Positions 51,705 through 60,462 are shown, numbered from the stretch's first letter. The stretch is DNA of 64,000 bases from Curtobacterium sp. MCBD17_035 (GCF_003234815.2 NZ_CP126279.1:2790001-2854000); one strand, 5' to 3'. The notes: a model not told the origin generated them from the letters alone. Made by a program: numbers and translations.

Positions 51705-52825
51705 GCGCGCACCCCCGGGCTCGTCGTGCCGTCGAAGCGCACGGCGTCGAGGTCGTACCCGAAGTACCGCGGACCGGCGAGTTCGAGCGCTGCGGGGCTG
51801 TGCCATCGGGGGTCCGCCGGCGCCGTGACGATGCGGACCCGGGCGCCGAAGCGGAGCCCCTCGGTCGTGATCGGCTCCCCCGTCTCGGCGTCGAGCGTGA
51901 TGACGAGGTCCGGTGTCGTGGCGCGGGCGCGGCCGTCCACCTCGACGAACAGGTGCTCGTTCTGGAACCGGAGCACGGCCTCCCGTCCGGTGTCGTCGGC
52001 CATCCCGGCGATGTGGGCCGTGCCGCGCGCGAACCCGGTGACGGTCTTCCGCTCGACGTCGGTGACCTTGCCGGCGAACACGACCTGGCCGCCGAGGACG
52101 TCGGCGACCGCGGCGACCGGGTCCTCGTTCGCGGCACGCGCGTCGACGAGGGCCTCGCCGAGCCGGACGCACAGCGACAGGCTGCCGCGGACGTACGACT
52201 CCTTCATCTCCGCGCCGGACATCGCGTACTGCGACGTGATCGCCGAGCAGCCCATCTCGACCGTGGCGGTGCGGGCCAGCCGTTCCGCCCAGCGGTTGTC
52301 GATCGTGTCGAACACCGCGGTGTTGCCCTTCTCGTCGGACAGGGACATCGGCGTCGCGCTGATGCCCGACAGCGTCGGCAGGACCATCTGGACCTCGGGG
52401 AACGCACGACCCATGCCGTCGCCGTCGACGAGGGGGAGACCGAGCTCCGCGGCGGCGACGATCGGCGTCGTCGAGTTCACCCCGCCGACCTCGATGCAGG
52501 CCAGGTGCGTGGGCGTCACGCCGCGGTAGGCGGCGAGGCTGCGGACCGCCTCGGCGAACTGCGTGGCGGACGGCAGTTTCTCGACCATGACCGTCGGCGC
52601 GCCGATCATCGCGACGGCGAGCACGACCGCGTCGTCGGGCAGGTCCTCGATCTGCACCACCGGGACCGGCCCGTGCTGCCGGACCGCGGCCTCCGCGAGC
52701 AGGCGGCCGATGTAGGGGTCACCACCACCGCCCGTGCCGAGGATCGCGGCCCCGCGGGCGAGCGCCGAGCAGTCCTCGCCGATCACGGTGAGCGGAGCGA
52801 CGGGCGTGGTGTCGATCGCGCTCAT
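51701..52825 (-). CDS. DUF917 paralogue C
   Basis: A 374-residue DUF917 protein, the first of three in the operon. It shows GAAILGTGGGGDPYIGRLL, AMIGAPTVMVEKLPSATQ, IEVGGVNSTTPIVAAAELGL, VDGDGMGRAFPEVQMVLPTL and the late LDAETGEPITTEGLRFGARV. It is closer to paralogue B than to A. The ATG overlaps the stop of the hydantoinase/oxoprolinase gene by 4 bases. A joint role in hydrolysing or desulfurating a five-membered cyclic ureide is inferred from family and context. Confidence 0.9.
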   Translation of the reverse strand: MSAIDTTPVAPLTVIGEDCSALARGAAILGTGGGGDPYIGRLLAEAAVRQHGPVPVVQIEDLPDDAVVLAVAMIGAPTVMVEKLPSATQFAEAVRSLAAYRGVTPTHLACIEVGGVNSTTPIVAAAELGLPLVDGDGMGRAFPEVQMVLPTLSGISATPMSLSDEKGNTAVFDTIDNRWAERLARTATVEMGCSAITSQYAMSGAEMKESYVRGSLSLCVRLGEALVDARAANEDPVAAVADVLGGQVVFAGKVTDVERKTVTGFARGTAHIAGMADDTGREAVLRFQNEHLFVEVDGRARATTPDLVITLDAETGEPITTEGLRFGARVRIVTAPADPRWHSPAALELAGPRYFGYDLDAVRFDGTTSPGVRA

Positions 52826-54378
52826 CGGACGAGCGCCCCGAGTGCGAGGTCGCCGACGGCCTTGGCGCGGATCCGTGTCGCGTTGCCCGGCAGGTACGGG
52901 ATCGGGACCTCGTCGAAGTCGACGATGTCGACCGTGGACGGGTCCGCACCGGCCGCGATCGCCCGGTCCACGGCCTCCTGACGGGCGTCGTCGACGACAC
53001 TCGCCCGCTTGCCCTCGCTGATCGCGTAGACCTTGTCGATCTCGCCGCTCACCTGTGCGATCGCGGCGCCGATCGCGTTCGCGACCGAGAAGTGCTCGGG
53101 CCGGTGCACCACGCCGAGGCCCTCGAGCTCGTCCGGCAGCAGCACCGAGCCGCCGCCGACCGCGACGACCGGCAGGGGCGCCGAGGAGGTCCGCATCCGC
53201 TCGACGACGTCGGCGACGCGGGCGGCGATCACCCCGAGCGCGCGCTGCGCCACGGCGTCGGACACCCCGGCGACGAGCGAGGCGTCACCGATCACGCCGC
53301 GGCCGCCACGGACGGCGACGTCGGTCGCGGTCAGGGTCGTCCCGCCGAACACGAGCGCCTCCTCGGCGAGCCGGTAGCCGACCGAGTCCGGGCCGACGAG
53401 GGCGCCGTCCTCGCGGATGCGGGACCCGCCGCCGATGCCGATGGACAGGACGTCCGGCATGCGGAAGTTCGTCCGGACCCCCGCGACCGCGACCTCGCCC
53501 GTGGCCTCGCGCGGGAACCCCGCGGTCAGGACCCCGACGTCGCTCGTCGTCCCACCCACGTCGACGACCGCGCACGTGTCGAACCCGGACAGCACCGCGG
53601 CGCCGCGCATGGAGTTCGTCGGGCCGGACGCGAAGGTCGCCACCGGGTAGCGACGGGCGTACTCGACGTCCATCAGGGTGCCGTCGTTCTGGCTGAGGAA
53701 CAGCGGGGCGTCGATGCCGCTGCCGGTCACCGACGCGGCGAGGCCGTCGACGATCCGCTCGGCGAGCTCCCGCAGGGCGGCGTTGATGATCGTGGCGTTC
53801 TCACGCTCGAGCAGTCCGATGCGGCCGATCTCGCTCGACAGCGAGAACGCCACGTCCGGACCGAGCTCGGCGGCCATGATCTCCTGCGCGCGCTGCTCGA
53901 ACTCGTCGTTGATCGGCGAGAACACCGACGAGATCGCCACCGACCGGATCCCGGCGGCACCGATCGCCGCCGCGTGCCGCCGGAGTTCGTCCGGGTCGAG
54001 CTCGGAGATCGTCCGACCGTCGAACTCGTGGCCGCCGTGCGCCAGGAACGGTCGTGCGCCGACCGCGCCGACCAGGTGCTCGGGCCAGTCCGTGAACGGC
54101 GGCAACGACGCGGTGGCCGGCAGCCCGAGCCGGACCGCCGCGGTCGGGGCCAGTCCCCGCGCCTCGACGAGGGCGTTGATGAAGTGCGTCGTGCCGATCA
54201 TCACGCCGTCGATGTCCTCGGACGTGAACGCCCGCTGCTCCTGCAGGCCGGCGAGCGCGGCGACGATGCCGGACGTGACGTCCGCGCTCGTCGAGCGCTT
54301 CACCGCCGCGGCGACCGTGCTGCCGTCCATGAGGACCGCGTCCGTGTTCGTGCCGCCGACGTCGATGCCGATGCGCAT
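52822..54378 (-). CDS. Hydantoinase/oxoprolinase A family protein
   Basis: A 518-residue ASKHA-fold ATPase of the HyuA/OplaH type that cleaves cyclic amides in an ATP-dependent way. The phosphate-1 loop is IGIDVGGTNTDAVLMDG, the N-terminal HyuA domain holds VMIGTTHFINALVEARGL, and the core has FASGPTNSMRGAAVLSG, VVDVGGTTSDVGVLTAGFPR and SIGIGGGSRIREDGALVGPD. No HyuB partner gene is present; the three DUF917 proteins take its place, as is common for this subgroup. The ATG follows the permease by 106 bases that include a 22-bp palindrome. Confidence 0.92.
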   Translation of the reverse strand: MRIGIDVGGTNTDAVLMDGSTVAAAVKRSTSADVTSGIVAALAGLQEQRAFTSEDIDGVMIGTTHFINALVEARGLAPTAAVRLGLPATASLPPFTDWPEHLVGAVGARPFLAHGGHEFDGRTISELDPDELRRHAAAIGAAGIRSVAISSVFSPINDEFEQRAQEIMAAELGPDVAFSLSSEIGRIGLLERENATIINAALRELAERIVDGLAASVTGSGIDAPLFLSQNDGTLMDVEYARRYPVATFASGPTNSMRGAAVLSGFDTCAVVDVGGTTSDVGVLTAGFPREATGEVAVAGVRTNFRMPDVLSIGIGGGSRIREDGALVGPDSVGYRLAEEALVFGGTTLTATDVAVRGGRGVIGDASLVAGVSDAVAQRALGVIAARVADVVERMRTSSAPLPVVAVGGGSVLLPDELEGLGVVHRPEHFSVANAIGAAIAQVSGEIDKVYAISEGKRASVVDDARQEAVDRAIAAGADPSTVDIVDFDEVPIPYLPGNATRIRAKAVGDLALGALVR

Positions 54379-54458
54379 GGGGTTCCCTTCGGTGGTGCTG
54401 GTGGTGCGTGGGTGGGCGGGGTGGGCGCGGGTGGCGCGGTCCCGTCGGCGCCGGGGGC

Positions 54459-54480
54459 GGGCCTCCCGGCCGGGAGGCCC
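54459..54480. repeat. 22-bp perfect palindrome with GCCTCCCGGCCGGGAGGC core
   Basis: Perfectly self-complementary around GGCC, 4 bases downstream of the permease stop and before the HyuA gene. It carries the CGGGAGGCCCGG 12-mer found at other sites in the window. It could weaken read-through from the permease into the enzyme genes. Confidence 0.75.
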
Positions 54481-54484
54481 GGGC

Positions 54485-55840
54485 TCAGCGGGCCGGGACC
54501 GGTGCGGTCTCCGTGTGGCTGACCCCGACGCCGCGGACCAGGCCGGCCTTGCCGGCGATCACGTAGAGGACGAACGCGATGACGACCGAGTTGATCGAGG
54601 GGATGCCGATCGTGACGAAGTACCCGATCAGGGCCGCGATGGCCCACACGACGAGCGTCATCGGCACCCACGTCGGTGAGGTCGCCGGGACGTCCGCGGC
54701 GGCGCTCAACTCGCGACGCCAGGTCTTCACCACGAAGTACTCGGCGACCATGATCCCGGCGATCGGGGGGAACACGACGCCGAGGACGGTGAGGAACGGC
54801 GTGAACGCGCCCAGGAACCCGACCGCCGCGAGCACCGAGCCGACGACGCCCATGACGAGCGTGACCACGCCGCGGTTGACCTGTCGACCGAACACGGCGT
54901 CGATGAAGTTCGTGACGCCGAGGCTCGAGCTGTAGATGTTCCAGTCGTTGATCTTGAACGTGCCGAGCAGGATCACGAGCACGCCGACCCAGCCGACCGA
55001 CGACGTGATCACGCGCGTGATGTCCGAGGACCCGACCGCGTGGGCGAGCAGGACGCCCGCCAGGCCGATCACGTACTCGCCGAGCGTCACGCCGAGGAGC
55101 GTCTGCTTGACGACGTCGCCGGTGCTCTTGTTGAACCGGGTCATGTCGGGGGTGATCACGGCCCCGACGATGAACCCGCCGGCGACGAGCGTCGTGCCCG
55201 CCACGAAGCCCATGTGCGGACCGGCCGGGGCCTTGGCGGCGAGCTCCGCGATCGAGTGCTTGCTCAGCTCGACGGTGATCGCCCACCCGACGAGGACCAG
55301 GAACAGCGGCACGGTGATGTTCGCCAGCCACTGCATCGAGTGGAACCCGCGGAGCACGATCGCCGTGACGAGCAGGCCGAACACGAGCGACCACGCCCAC
55401 GCCGGCAGGATCGGCAGGATCGCGACGAGCCCGGACGCCGAGACGCCCGACTGGATCCCGAACCACCCGATGAGGCTCATGCCGATCGCGAGCCCGACGA
55501 GCGCGGAGCCGCCCTTGCCGAACCCGGTCCACCGCGCGATCACGGAGGTGTTGAGGCCTTCGCGGACCCCGATCACGCCGACGAAGACCGACACGATCTC
55601 GAGGATCACCGCGCCGAGCGTGATCGCCCAGAACGCGGCCCAGAAGCTCATGCCGAAGCCGAGCGTCGCCCCGAGCAGGAACTGCGACAGGGCCGAGATC
55701 TGCCCGAACCGCTGCACGGCCACCTGGAACCACCCGTAGCGGGCGGACTGCGGCACACGGCGGAGGGAGTAGTCGTCGACGGCGACCGTCGCCGACGATG
55801 ACGAGACGGGTGGTGCCGAAGCTGCGGTGTCGCTGGCCAT
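54485..55840 (-). CDS. NCS1-family nucleobase/hydantoin permease
   Basis: A 451-residue transporter with 12 predicted helices, of the cytosine/purine/hydantoin/thiamine NCS1 family. It begins DDYSLRRVPQSARYGWFQVA, and holds QISALSQFLLGATLGFGMSF in helix 1, GWFGIQSGVSASGLVAIL and GAVITPDMTRFNKSTGDVVK in helix 6, the site of sodium and substrate contacts in Mhp1. It is first in the operon, so import of the substrate degraded by HyuA and DUF917 proteins is likely. The ATG is preceded by GAGGAG at 9 bases. Confidence 0.92.
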   Translation of the reverse strand: MASDTAASAPPVSSSSATVAVDDYSLRRVPQSARYGWFQVAVQRFGQISALSQFLLGATLGFGMSFWAAFWAITLGAVILEIVSVFVGVIGVREGLNTSVIARWTGFGKGGSALVGLAIGMSLIGWFGIQSGVSASGLVAILPILPAWAWSLVFGLLVTAIVLRGFHSMQWLANITVPLFLVLVGWAITVELSKHSIAELAAKAPAGPHMGFVAGTTLVAGGFIVGAVITPDMTRFNKSTGDVVKQTLLGVTLGEYVIGLAGVLLAHAVGSSDITRVITSSVGWVGVLVILLGTFKINDWNIYSSSLGVTNFIDAVFGRQVNRGVVTLVMGVVGSVLAAVGFLGAFTPFLTVLGVVFPPIAGIMVAEYFVVKTWRRELSAAADVPATSPTWVPMTLVVWAIAALIGYFVTIGIPSINSVVIAFVLYVIAGKAGLVRGVGVSHTETAPVPAR

Positions 55841-55931
55841 CTGTGGCTCCTCGGGTCGGACGGGCCCGGAACGCGGAGTGCGTCGCCGGCGCGGGGTTGC
55901 GCCAACGCTAGGAGTCCGGACACCGGCCGAC

Positions 55932-55967
55932 CATGTGCAACATGTCGTTACCGGGGTGTGAACCGGT
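55932..55967. promoter_or_regulatory. Inverted repeats upstream of the permease operon
   Basis: CATGT-GCA-ACATG (55932-55944) and ACCGG-N8-CCGGT (55950-55967) lie about 90-130 bases upstream of the permease ATG in the divergent gap with the ABC gene. They are candidates for the PucR site. Nothing else in this 244-bp gap is clear except the hexamer of the ABC gene. Confidence 0.4.
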
Positions 55968-56084
55968 GCGAGATGCACACCGCCCCGACCTCGACCCGAC
56001 CGCCTCCGCACCATGACGAATGTCACGCCGGATCCATGACGGACCGCAGACGTCCCGCGCCCGCGGTTCCGCCACGCTGGCCGC

Positions 56085-57017
56085 ATGAACGAAACGCCGA
56101 TCATCCAGCTGGCCGGACTGCACAAGCGGTTCGGTGCGGTGACCGCGGTCGACGGTGTCGACCTGACGATCCACCGGGGCGAGGTCGTCGCCCTCCTCGG
56201 CCCGAACGGGGCCGGCAAGACGACCACGGTGGACCTCGCGCTCGGGCTCGCCACCCCGACGGCGGGCAGCGTGCGGCTCTTCGGCGGCGCGGCGCGTGAC
56301 GCGATCGTCGACGGCCGCGTCGGTGCGATGCTCCAGGGCGGTGCGCTCCTGCCCGACCTCACCGTCCGGGACTCCGTCGCCCTGGTCGCGAGCGCCCACC
56401 GGGCCCCGATGTCCGTCGACGAGGCACTCCGCCGCGCGCGCTGCACCGAGATCGCGGGCCGCCGCGTGAACAAGCTGTCCGGCGGGCAGCTCCAGCGTGC
56501 CCGGTTCGCGGTGGCCGTGGTGTCCGACCCGGACCTGCTCGTGCTCGACGAGCCGACCGCGGCGATGGACGTCGAGGCCCGGCACACCTTCTGGTCCTCC
56601 ATGCGCGAGTTCACGGACACCGGCCGCACGGTCGTGTTCGCGACGCACTACCTCGACGAGGCCGACACGTTCGCCGACCGGATCGTGATCATGCGCGCCG
56701 GACGGATCGTCGCCGACGGCACCCCCGCCGAGATCAAGGCGATCGCGGCCGCCCGGACGATCCGGTTCACCGGGGTCGGCCCCGCGGACCACGACGCGCT
56801 CCGCGGTCTGCCCGGCGTCAGCGGTCTGGAGGAACGGCACGGCACGGTCACGCTCGTCACCGACCGATCCGACACGACCCTGCGCGCCCTGCTCGCGGCG
56901 TTCCCCGCCGCGCACGACATCGAGGTGGTGCCGTCCACGATGGACGACGCCTTCCTCGCCCTCACCCGCACCACGGACGAGCCGTCGTCCGCCGAGACGA
57001 CCGGAGCCCGATCATGA
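56085..57017 (+). CDS. ABC transporter ATP-binding protein (export type, DrrA/NatA-like)
   Basis: A 310-residue ATPase. Walker A is in LLGPNGAGKTTTVDLALGLA, the Q loop in VGAMLQGGALLPDLT, the signature in NKLSGGQLQRARFAVAV and Walker B in LLVLDEPTAAMDV, followed by the His of the H loop in TVVFATHYLDEAD. A C-terminal domain of about 80 residues follows. It pairs with the membrane protein downstream by an ATGA overlap. With the adjacent DesK/DesR-like system, it resembles exporters induced by membrane stress. CACGCT lies 6 bases before the ATG. Confidence 0.94.
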   Translation: MNETPIIQLAGLHKRFGAVTAVDGVDLTIHRGEVVALLGPNGAGKTTTVDLALGLATPTAGSVRLFGGAARDAIVDGRVGAMLQGGALLPDLTVRDSVALVASAHRAPMSVDEALRRARCTEIAGRRVNKLSGGQLQRARFAVAVVSDPDLLVLDEPTAAMDVEARHTFWSSMREFTDTGRTVVFATHYLDEADTFADRIVIMRAGRIVADGTPAEIKAIAAARTIRFTGVGPADHDALRGLPGVSGLEERHGTVTLVTDRSDTTLRALLAAFPAAHDIEVVPSTMDDAFLALTRTTDEPSSAETTGARS

Positions 57018-57865
57018 GCACGTCCATCCCCTCCACGCCGGTTCGGGCCACCGACACCGCGGCGACCTCGCCCACCGACGACGCCCTGACCGCTCCCGTC
57101 CCGCTCCGGACCCGGGGTCGCCTGCCGATCCGGTACGTCGCCCTCGAGGCCAAGCGGCAGCTCCGCAACGTCCGGTCGCTCGTGTTCACGATCGCGGTGC
57201 CCGTGGTGATGCTCCTGGCGTTCGGGTCCGCCTACGGGTCCAGCGGTCAGGTCGACCCCGCGACGAAGCTGCCGTGGCTCGTCGTCACCACGCTGCAGAT
57301 GGCGTCGTACGGCGCCATGATGGCGGCACTCGGGCAGGCGTTCACGATCGTCACGGAACGGTCCATCGGGTGGAACCGGCAGCTGCGGATCACCCCGCTG
57401 TCCGGGGTCGGGTTCCTCGTGTCGAAGGTCATCGCCGCGATGGCGATCGCCGCGCTCGGCATCGTCGTCGTGACGCTCGTGTCCGTGCTCGCGCTGCACG
57501 CCGACCTCGCACCCGGCCGCTGGCTCGTCGCCGGCGTCGGCGTGTGGGCCGGGGTGGTGCCGTTCGCCCTCATCGCGATCCTCATCGGGCAGTTCGCCCG
57601 CCCCTCGTTCGCACAGCCGCTGTTCATGGTCGTGTTCATGGGGCTCGCGATCCTCGGCGGCCTGTGGGTCCCGCTGTCGATCATGCCGTCGTGGATGAGC
57701 ACCCTCGCGCACGGGGTCCCGTCGTACTGGCTCGACCGGATGGGCCAGATGGGCGCCGGCGCGGACGGGAGCATGCTCGAACCCGCCCTGGTGCTGGCGG
57801 CCTGGGCGTTCGGTCTCGCCGCGGTCGTCGTCTGGCGCTACCGGCGCGACGCCGCACGGCAGTGA
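57014..57865 (+). CDS. ABC-2 type transporter permease
   Basis: A 283-residue membrane subunit with six predicted helices of the ABC-2 family (VRSLVFTIAVPVVMLLAFGS, VSKVIAAMAIAALGIVVVTL, PLFMVVFMGLAILGGLWVPL). The motif RSIGWNRQLRITPLSGVGFL is typical of ABC-2 permeases before the helix that follows. The N-terminal 45 residues are polar. It completes the exporter with the preceding ATPase. The substrate is unknown; lipids, peptides or antimicrobials are possible. Confidence 0.92.
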   Translation: MSTSIPSTPVRATDTAATSPTDDALTAPVPLRTRGRLPIRYVALEAKRQLRNVRSLVFTIAVPVVMLLAFGSAYGSSGQVDPATKLPWLVVTTLQMASYGAMMAALGQAFTIVTERSIGWNRQLRITPLSGVGFLVSKVIAAMAIAALGIVVVTLVSVLALHADLAPGRWLVAGVGVWAGVVPFALIAILIGQFARPSFAQPLFMVVFMGLAILGGLWVPLSIMPSWMSTLAHGVPSYWLDRMGQMGAGADGSMLEPALVLAAWAFGLAAVVVWRYRRDAARQ

Positions 57866-57872
57866 CCGGACC

Positions 57873-57878
57873 TACGCT
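57873..57878 (+). promoter_or_regulatory. -10 hexamer TACGCT for the second two-component system
   Basis: TACGCT with 7 bases to the GTG start of the kinase, within the 20-bp gap after the ABC permease; an internal leaderless promoter is possible. Confidence 0.4.
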
Positions 57879-57885
57879 GGATCGC

Positions 57886-59106
57886 GTGACGGACGCGACC
57901 CAGACGACCCAGGTGCGGCGCACGGAGGACGTGCGCCGCACCTCCCGGTCGTTCCCGTGGTCCGGCGCGCCGGGCATGGCGGAGGGCGACCTCCGGACGG
58001 CCCGTCGTCGCTGGTACCCGGGGGCGTTCTTCGGGCTGGCGTGGCAGGTGCTCCTCGTCCTCGCGGTGTTCACGGACGGCGGCTCGGTCCGCAAGCACGT
58101 GGTCGACAGCGTCGTGCTCGCCGTGGTCTACGTGGCGTACCTCGTCGCGCCGGAGCTCATGTGGCGACGACGGCTGCCCGGCCGCATCGTCGTCCTCAGC
58201 ACGTTCGCCCTGCTGAGCGTCCTGCCCCTCGTGCCGCTCGGCGCCGTCGCCATGTGGACGTGGTTCCTGCTCGCGTCACTGGTCGGGTTCGTCGCGGTGC
58301 GGATGTGGGTGGCCGCGGTGGCCATCCTGGCGATCGCTGCCGCGCAGGTCGTGATCTGCGGCATCGCCGGATGGGACGTGAGCTCGAACGACGGCCTGCT
58401 GTTCGCGCCGCTCGTGACCGTGTCCATCGGCGCGTCGATGACCTTCTTCGGGCGCCAGCGGGCCGCGGAGCAGGAACTCGGCGTCGCGCAGGACGAGATC
58501 ACCCGCCTCGCCGTCGTCGAGGAACGCGCCCGGTTCTCCCGCGACCTCCACGACGTGCTCGGCCACTCCCTGACCGTCGTCGCGATCAAGTCGGAGCTGG
58601 CCGGGAGGCTCGTGGACCGCGACCCCGCCGCCGCGCGCAGTGAGATGGCCGACGTCGAACGGCTCGCCCGCGAGGCCCTGCAGGGTCTCCGGCAGGCGGT
58701 GAGCGGGTACCGCGAGGCCGACCTCGACGCCGAGCTCGTGTCCGCCCGGGCCGCGCTCCAGGCCGCCGGGATCGACGCCGACCTCCCAACGAACGCCGAC
58801 GCCGTCGTGGCCGACAGCAGGTCACTCTTCGCGTGGGTGCTCCGCGAGGGCGTGACGAACGTCGTCCGGCACGCCGCCGCCACGCGCGCTCGGGTCACCC
58901 TGACCCGCAGCGCGATCACCGTCGAGGACGACGGCGCCGGTGCGTCGGACGACCTGGCCGACGGGGTCGCGCCCGTCGGTGCACCGCTCGGCGGCAACGG
59001 GCTTCGTGGACTCCGCGAGCGTGCGGACGCGGTCGGTGCGACCATGACCACCGGGACGAGCGACCTCGGCGGGTTCCTGCTCCGGGTCGGGCGGGGGCGT
59101 CGGTGA
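57886..59106 (+). CDS. DesK-like sensor histidine kinase (HisKA_3)
   Basis: A 406-residue kinase. After a polar N-terminus come about five to six membrane helices (FFGLAWQVLLVLAVF, VLAVVYVAYLVAPEL, LLASLVGFVAVRMWVAAVAI). The dimerisation domain has the phosphoacceptor His in RFSRDLHDVLGHSLTVVAIK, and the ATPase domain has REGVTNVVRHAAATRARV, VEDDGAGASDD and GGNGLRGLRERADAVGA. The multi-helix sensor without a large outside domain suggests sensing within the membrane, as DesK does. It follows the ABC exporter and overlaps the regulator (GTGA), so exporter control is likely. Confidence 0.92.
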   Translation: MTDATQTTQVRRTEDVRRTSRSFPWSGAPGMAEGDLRTARRRWYPGAFFGLAWQVLLVLAVFTDGGSVRKHVVDSVVLAVVYVAYLVAPELMWRRRLPGRIVVLSTFALLSVLPLVPLGAVAMWTWFLLASLVGFVAVRMWVAAVAILAIAAAQVVICGIAGWDVSSNDGLLFAPLVTVSIGASMTFFGRQRAAEQELGVAQDEITRLAVVEERARFSRDLHDVLGHSLTVVAIKSELAGRLVDRDPAAARSEMADVERLAREALQGLRQAVSGYREADLDAELVSARAALQAAGIDADLPTNADAVVADSRSLFAWVLREGVTNVVRHAAATRARVTLTRSAITVEDDGAGASDDLADGVAPVGAPLGGNGLRGLRERADAVGATMTTGTSDLGGFLLRVGRGRR

Positions 59107-59771
59107 GCGCCGCGGAGACGCCCGGCGTGACGGCGTCGGCGGCGATGCCCGGCTCGACCACGATCCGGGTCCTCCTCGCCGACGACCAGGCCCTGGTCCG
59201 CGGCGCGCTCGCGTCCCTGCTGTCGCTCGAGTCAGACATCAGCGTCGTCGCCCAGGTCGGCCGCGGGGACGAGGTCGTCGACGCGGCGCGGGCGTCGGGC
59301 GCGGACGTCGCCCTGCTCGATGTCGAGATGCCGGGCGCCGACGGGCTGCGGGCGGCACGCGACCTGGCCACGGCCCTCCCGTCCTGCCGCTCGCTCATCG
59401 TCACCACGTTCGGCCGACCGGGCTACCTGCGCCGCGCGCTCGAGGCCGGCGCGTCGGGGTTCGTCGTCAAGGACACGCCCGCGGAACAGCTCGCCGACGC
59501 CGTCCGCCGGGTGGCCGCCGGGTTCCGCGTCGTCGATCCGGTGCTCGCGGCGGAGTCGCTCGCCGCCGGCCCCTCGCCGTTGACCGCACGCGAGACGGAG
59601 GTCCTCATCGCCTTCCGCACGGCGCCGACCGTCGCGGGCGTGGCCGCGGAGCTGCACCTGTCCGAGGGCACGGTGCGGAACCACCTCAGCGCTGCGATCG
59701 GCAAGACCGCGGCGCGGAACGCCACCGAGGCGCTGCGGATCGCGGCGGACAACGGGTGGCTGCTCGGCTGA
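59103..59771 (+). CDS. NarL/DesR-like response regulator
   Basis: A 222-residue regulator. After a 20-residue Ala/Ser-rich extension, the receiver domain begins IRVLLADDQALVRGALASLL, with the phosphoacceptor Asp in ADVALLDVEMPGADGL and Lys in SGFVVKDTPAEQLADAV. The LuxR-type HTH is at the end: LTARETEVLIAF, AAELHLSEGTVRNHLSAAIG. The GTG start gives a 4-base overlap with the kinase. It probably controls the upstream ABC exporter. Confidence 0.93.
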   Translation: MSAAETPGVTASAAMPGSTTIRVLLADDQALVRGALASLLSLESDISVVAQVGRGDEVVDAARASGADVALLDVEMPGADGLRAARDLATALPSCRSLIVTTFGRPGYLRRALEAGASGFVVKDTPAEQLADAVRRVAAGFRVVDPVLAAESLAAGPSPLTARETEVLIAFRTAPTVAGVAAELHLSEGTVRNHLSAAIGKTAARNATEALRIAADNGWLLG

Positions 59772-59798
59772 GCCGTCGTCCGACGCCCGCGCGCCGGA

Positions 59799-60449
59799 TC
59801 ACGCCCCGAGCAGCAACCGCACCCCGAACGCGACCATCACGACCGCGATGCACGCGTCGAACACGCGCCACGCCCCCGGTCGGGCGAACACCGGGCGGAG
59901 CATCCGGGACCCGAACCCGAGCGCCGAGAACCAGCAGCAGCTCGCGGCCACCGCGCCGCCGACCCACCACCACCGTTCGTCGACGCCCTGCTCGTTCGCG
60001 ACGGACCCGAGGAACACGAGTGTGTCGAGGTACACGTGGGGGTTGAGCCACGTGAACGCCAACATCGTCAGGACCGCGCGCCGAGCGGTCCCCGCGGTGG
60101 TCCCGTCGTCGGTGCCGACCGCGCGGACGTCGAGGGCGTCCCCCGCCGGCCGGATCGCCCGGCGTGCCGCCAGCACCCCGTAGGTCAGGAGGAACGCCGC
60201 GCCGACGAACCGCACCACGACGAGAGCGACCGGCGCCCGCTCGACGACCGCGCCGACGCCGAGCACCCCCGCCAGGATGAGGACGGCGTCGGACCCCGCG
60301 CAGATCCCCACGGCCGCGGCGACGACGCGTCGGGGTGCGGTCACGGCCAGGCGGAGCAGGAACGCGTTCTGCGCGCCGATGGCGACGATGAGCGCGAGTC
60401 CGGTGCCCAGCCCGTTCAGCGCCGGGAGGACCGTGGTCGCGATCGTCAT
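59799..60449 (-). CDS. LysE-family amino acid exporter
   Basis: A 216-residue membrane protein with six helices of the LysE/ArgO type. It has GTGLALIVAIGAQNAFLLRL with the conserved GAQN, ICAGSDAVLILAGVLGVGAV, and LTMLAFTWLNPHVYLDTLVF with the NPH-Y motif. It should export basic amino acids such as lysine or arginine when they accumulate. The ATG is preceded by TACCGT with 7 bases between. No LysG-type regulator is adjacent. It converges with the response regulator gene with a 27-bp gap. Confidence 0.93.
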   Translation of the reverse strand: MTIATTVLPALNGLGTGLALIVAIGAQNAFLLRLAVTAPRRVVAAAVGICAGSDAVLILAGVLGVGAVVERAPVALVVVRFVGAAFLLTYGVLAARRAIRPAGDALDVRAVGTDDGTTAGTARRAVLTMLAFTWLNPHVYLDTLVFLGSVANEQGVDERWWWVGGAVAASCCWFSALGFGSRMLRPVFARPGAWRVFDACIAVVMVAFGVRLLLGA

Positions 60450-60456
60450 GCCCCTC

Positions 60457-60462
60457 ACGGTA
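60457..60462 (-). promoter_or_regulatory. -10 hexamer TACCGT for the LysE-family gene
   Basis: TACCGT on the minus strand, 7 bases before the ATG. GAGGGG falls in the spacer, so either a leaderless or a leadered start is possible. Confidence 0.45.
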
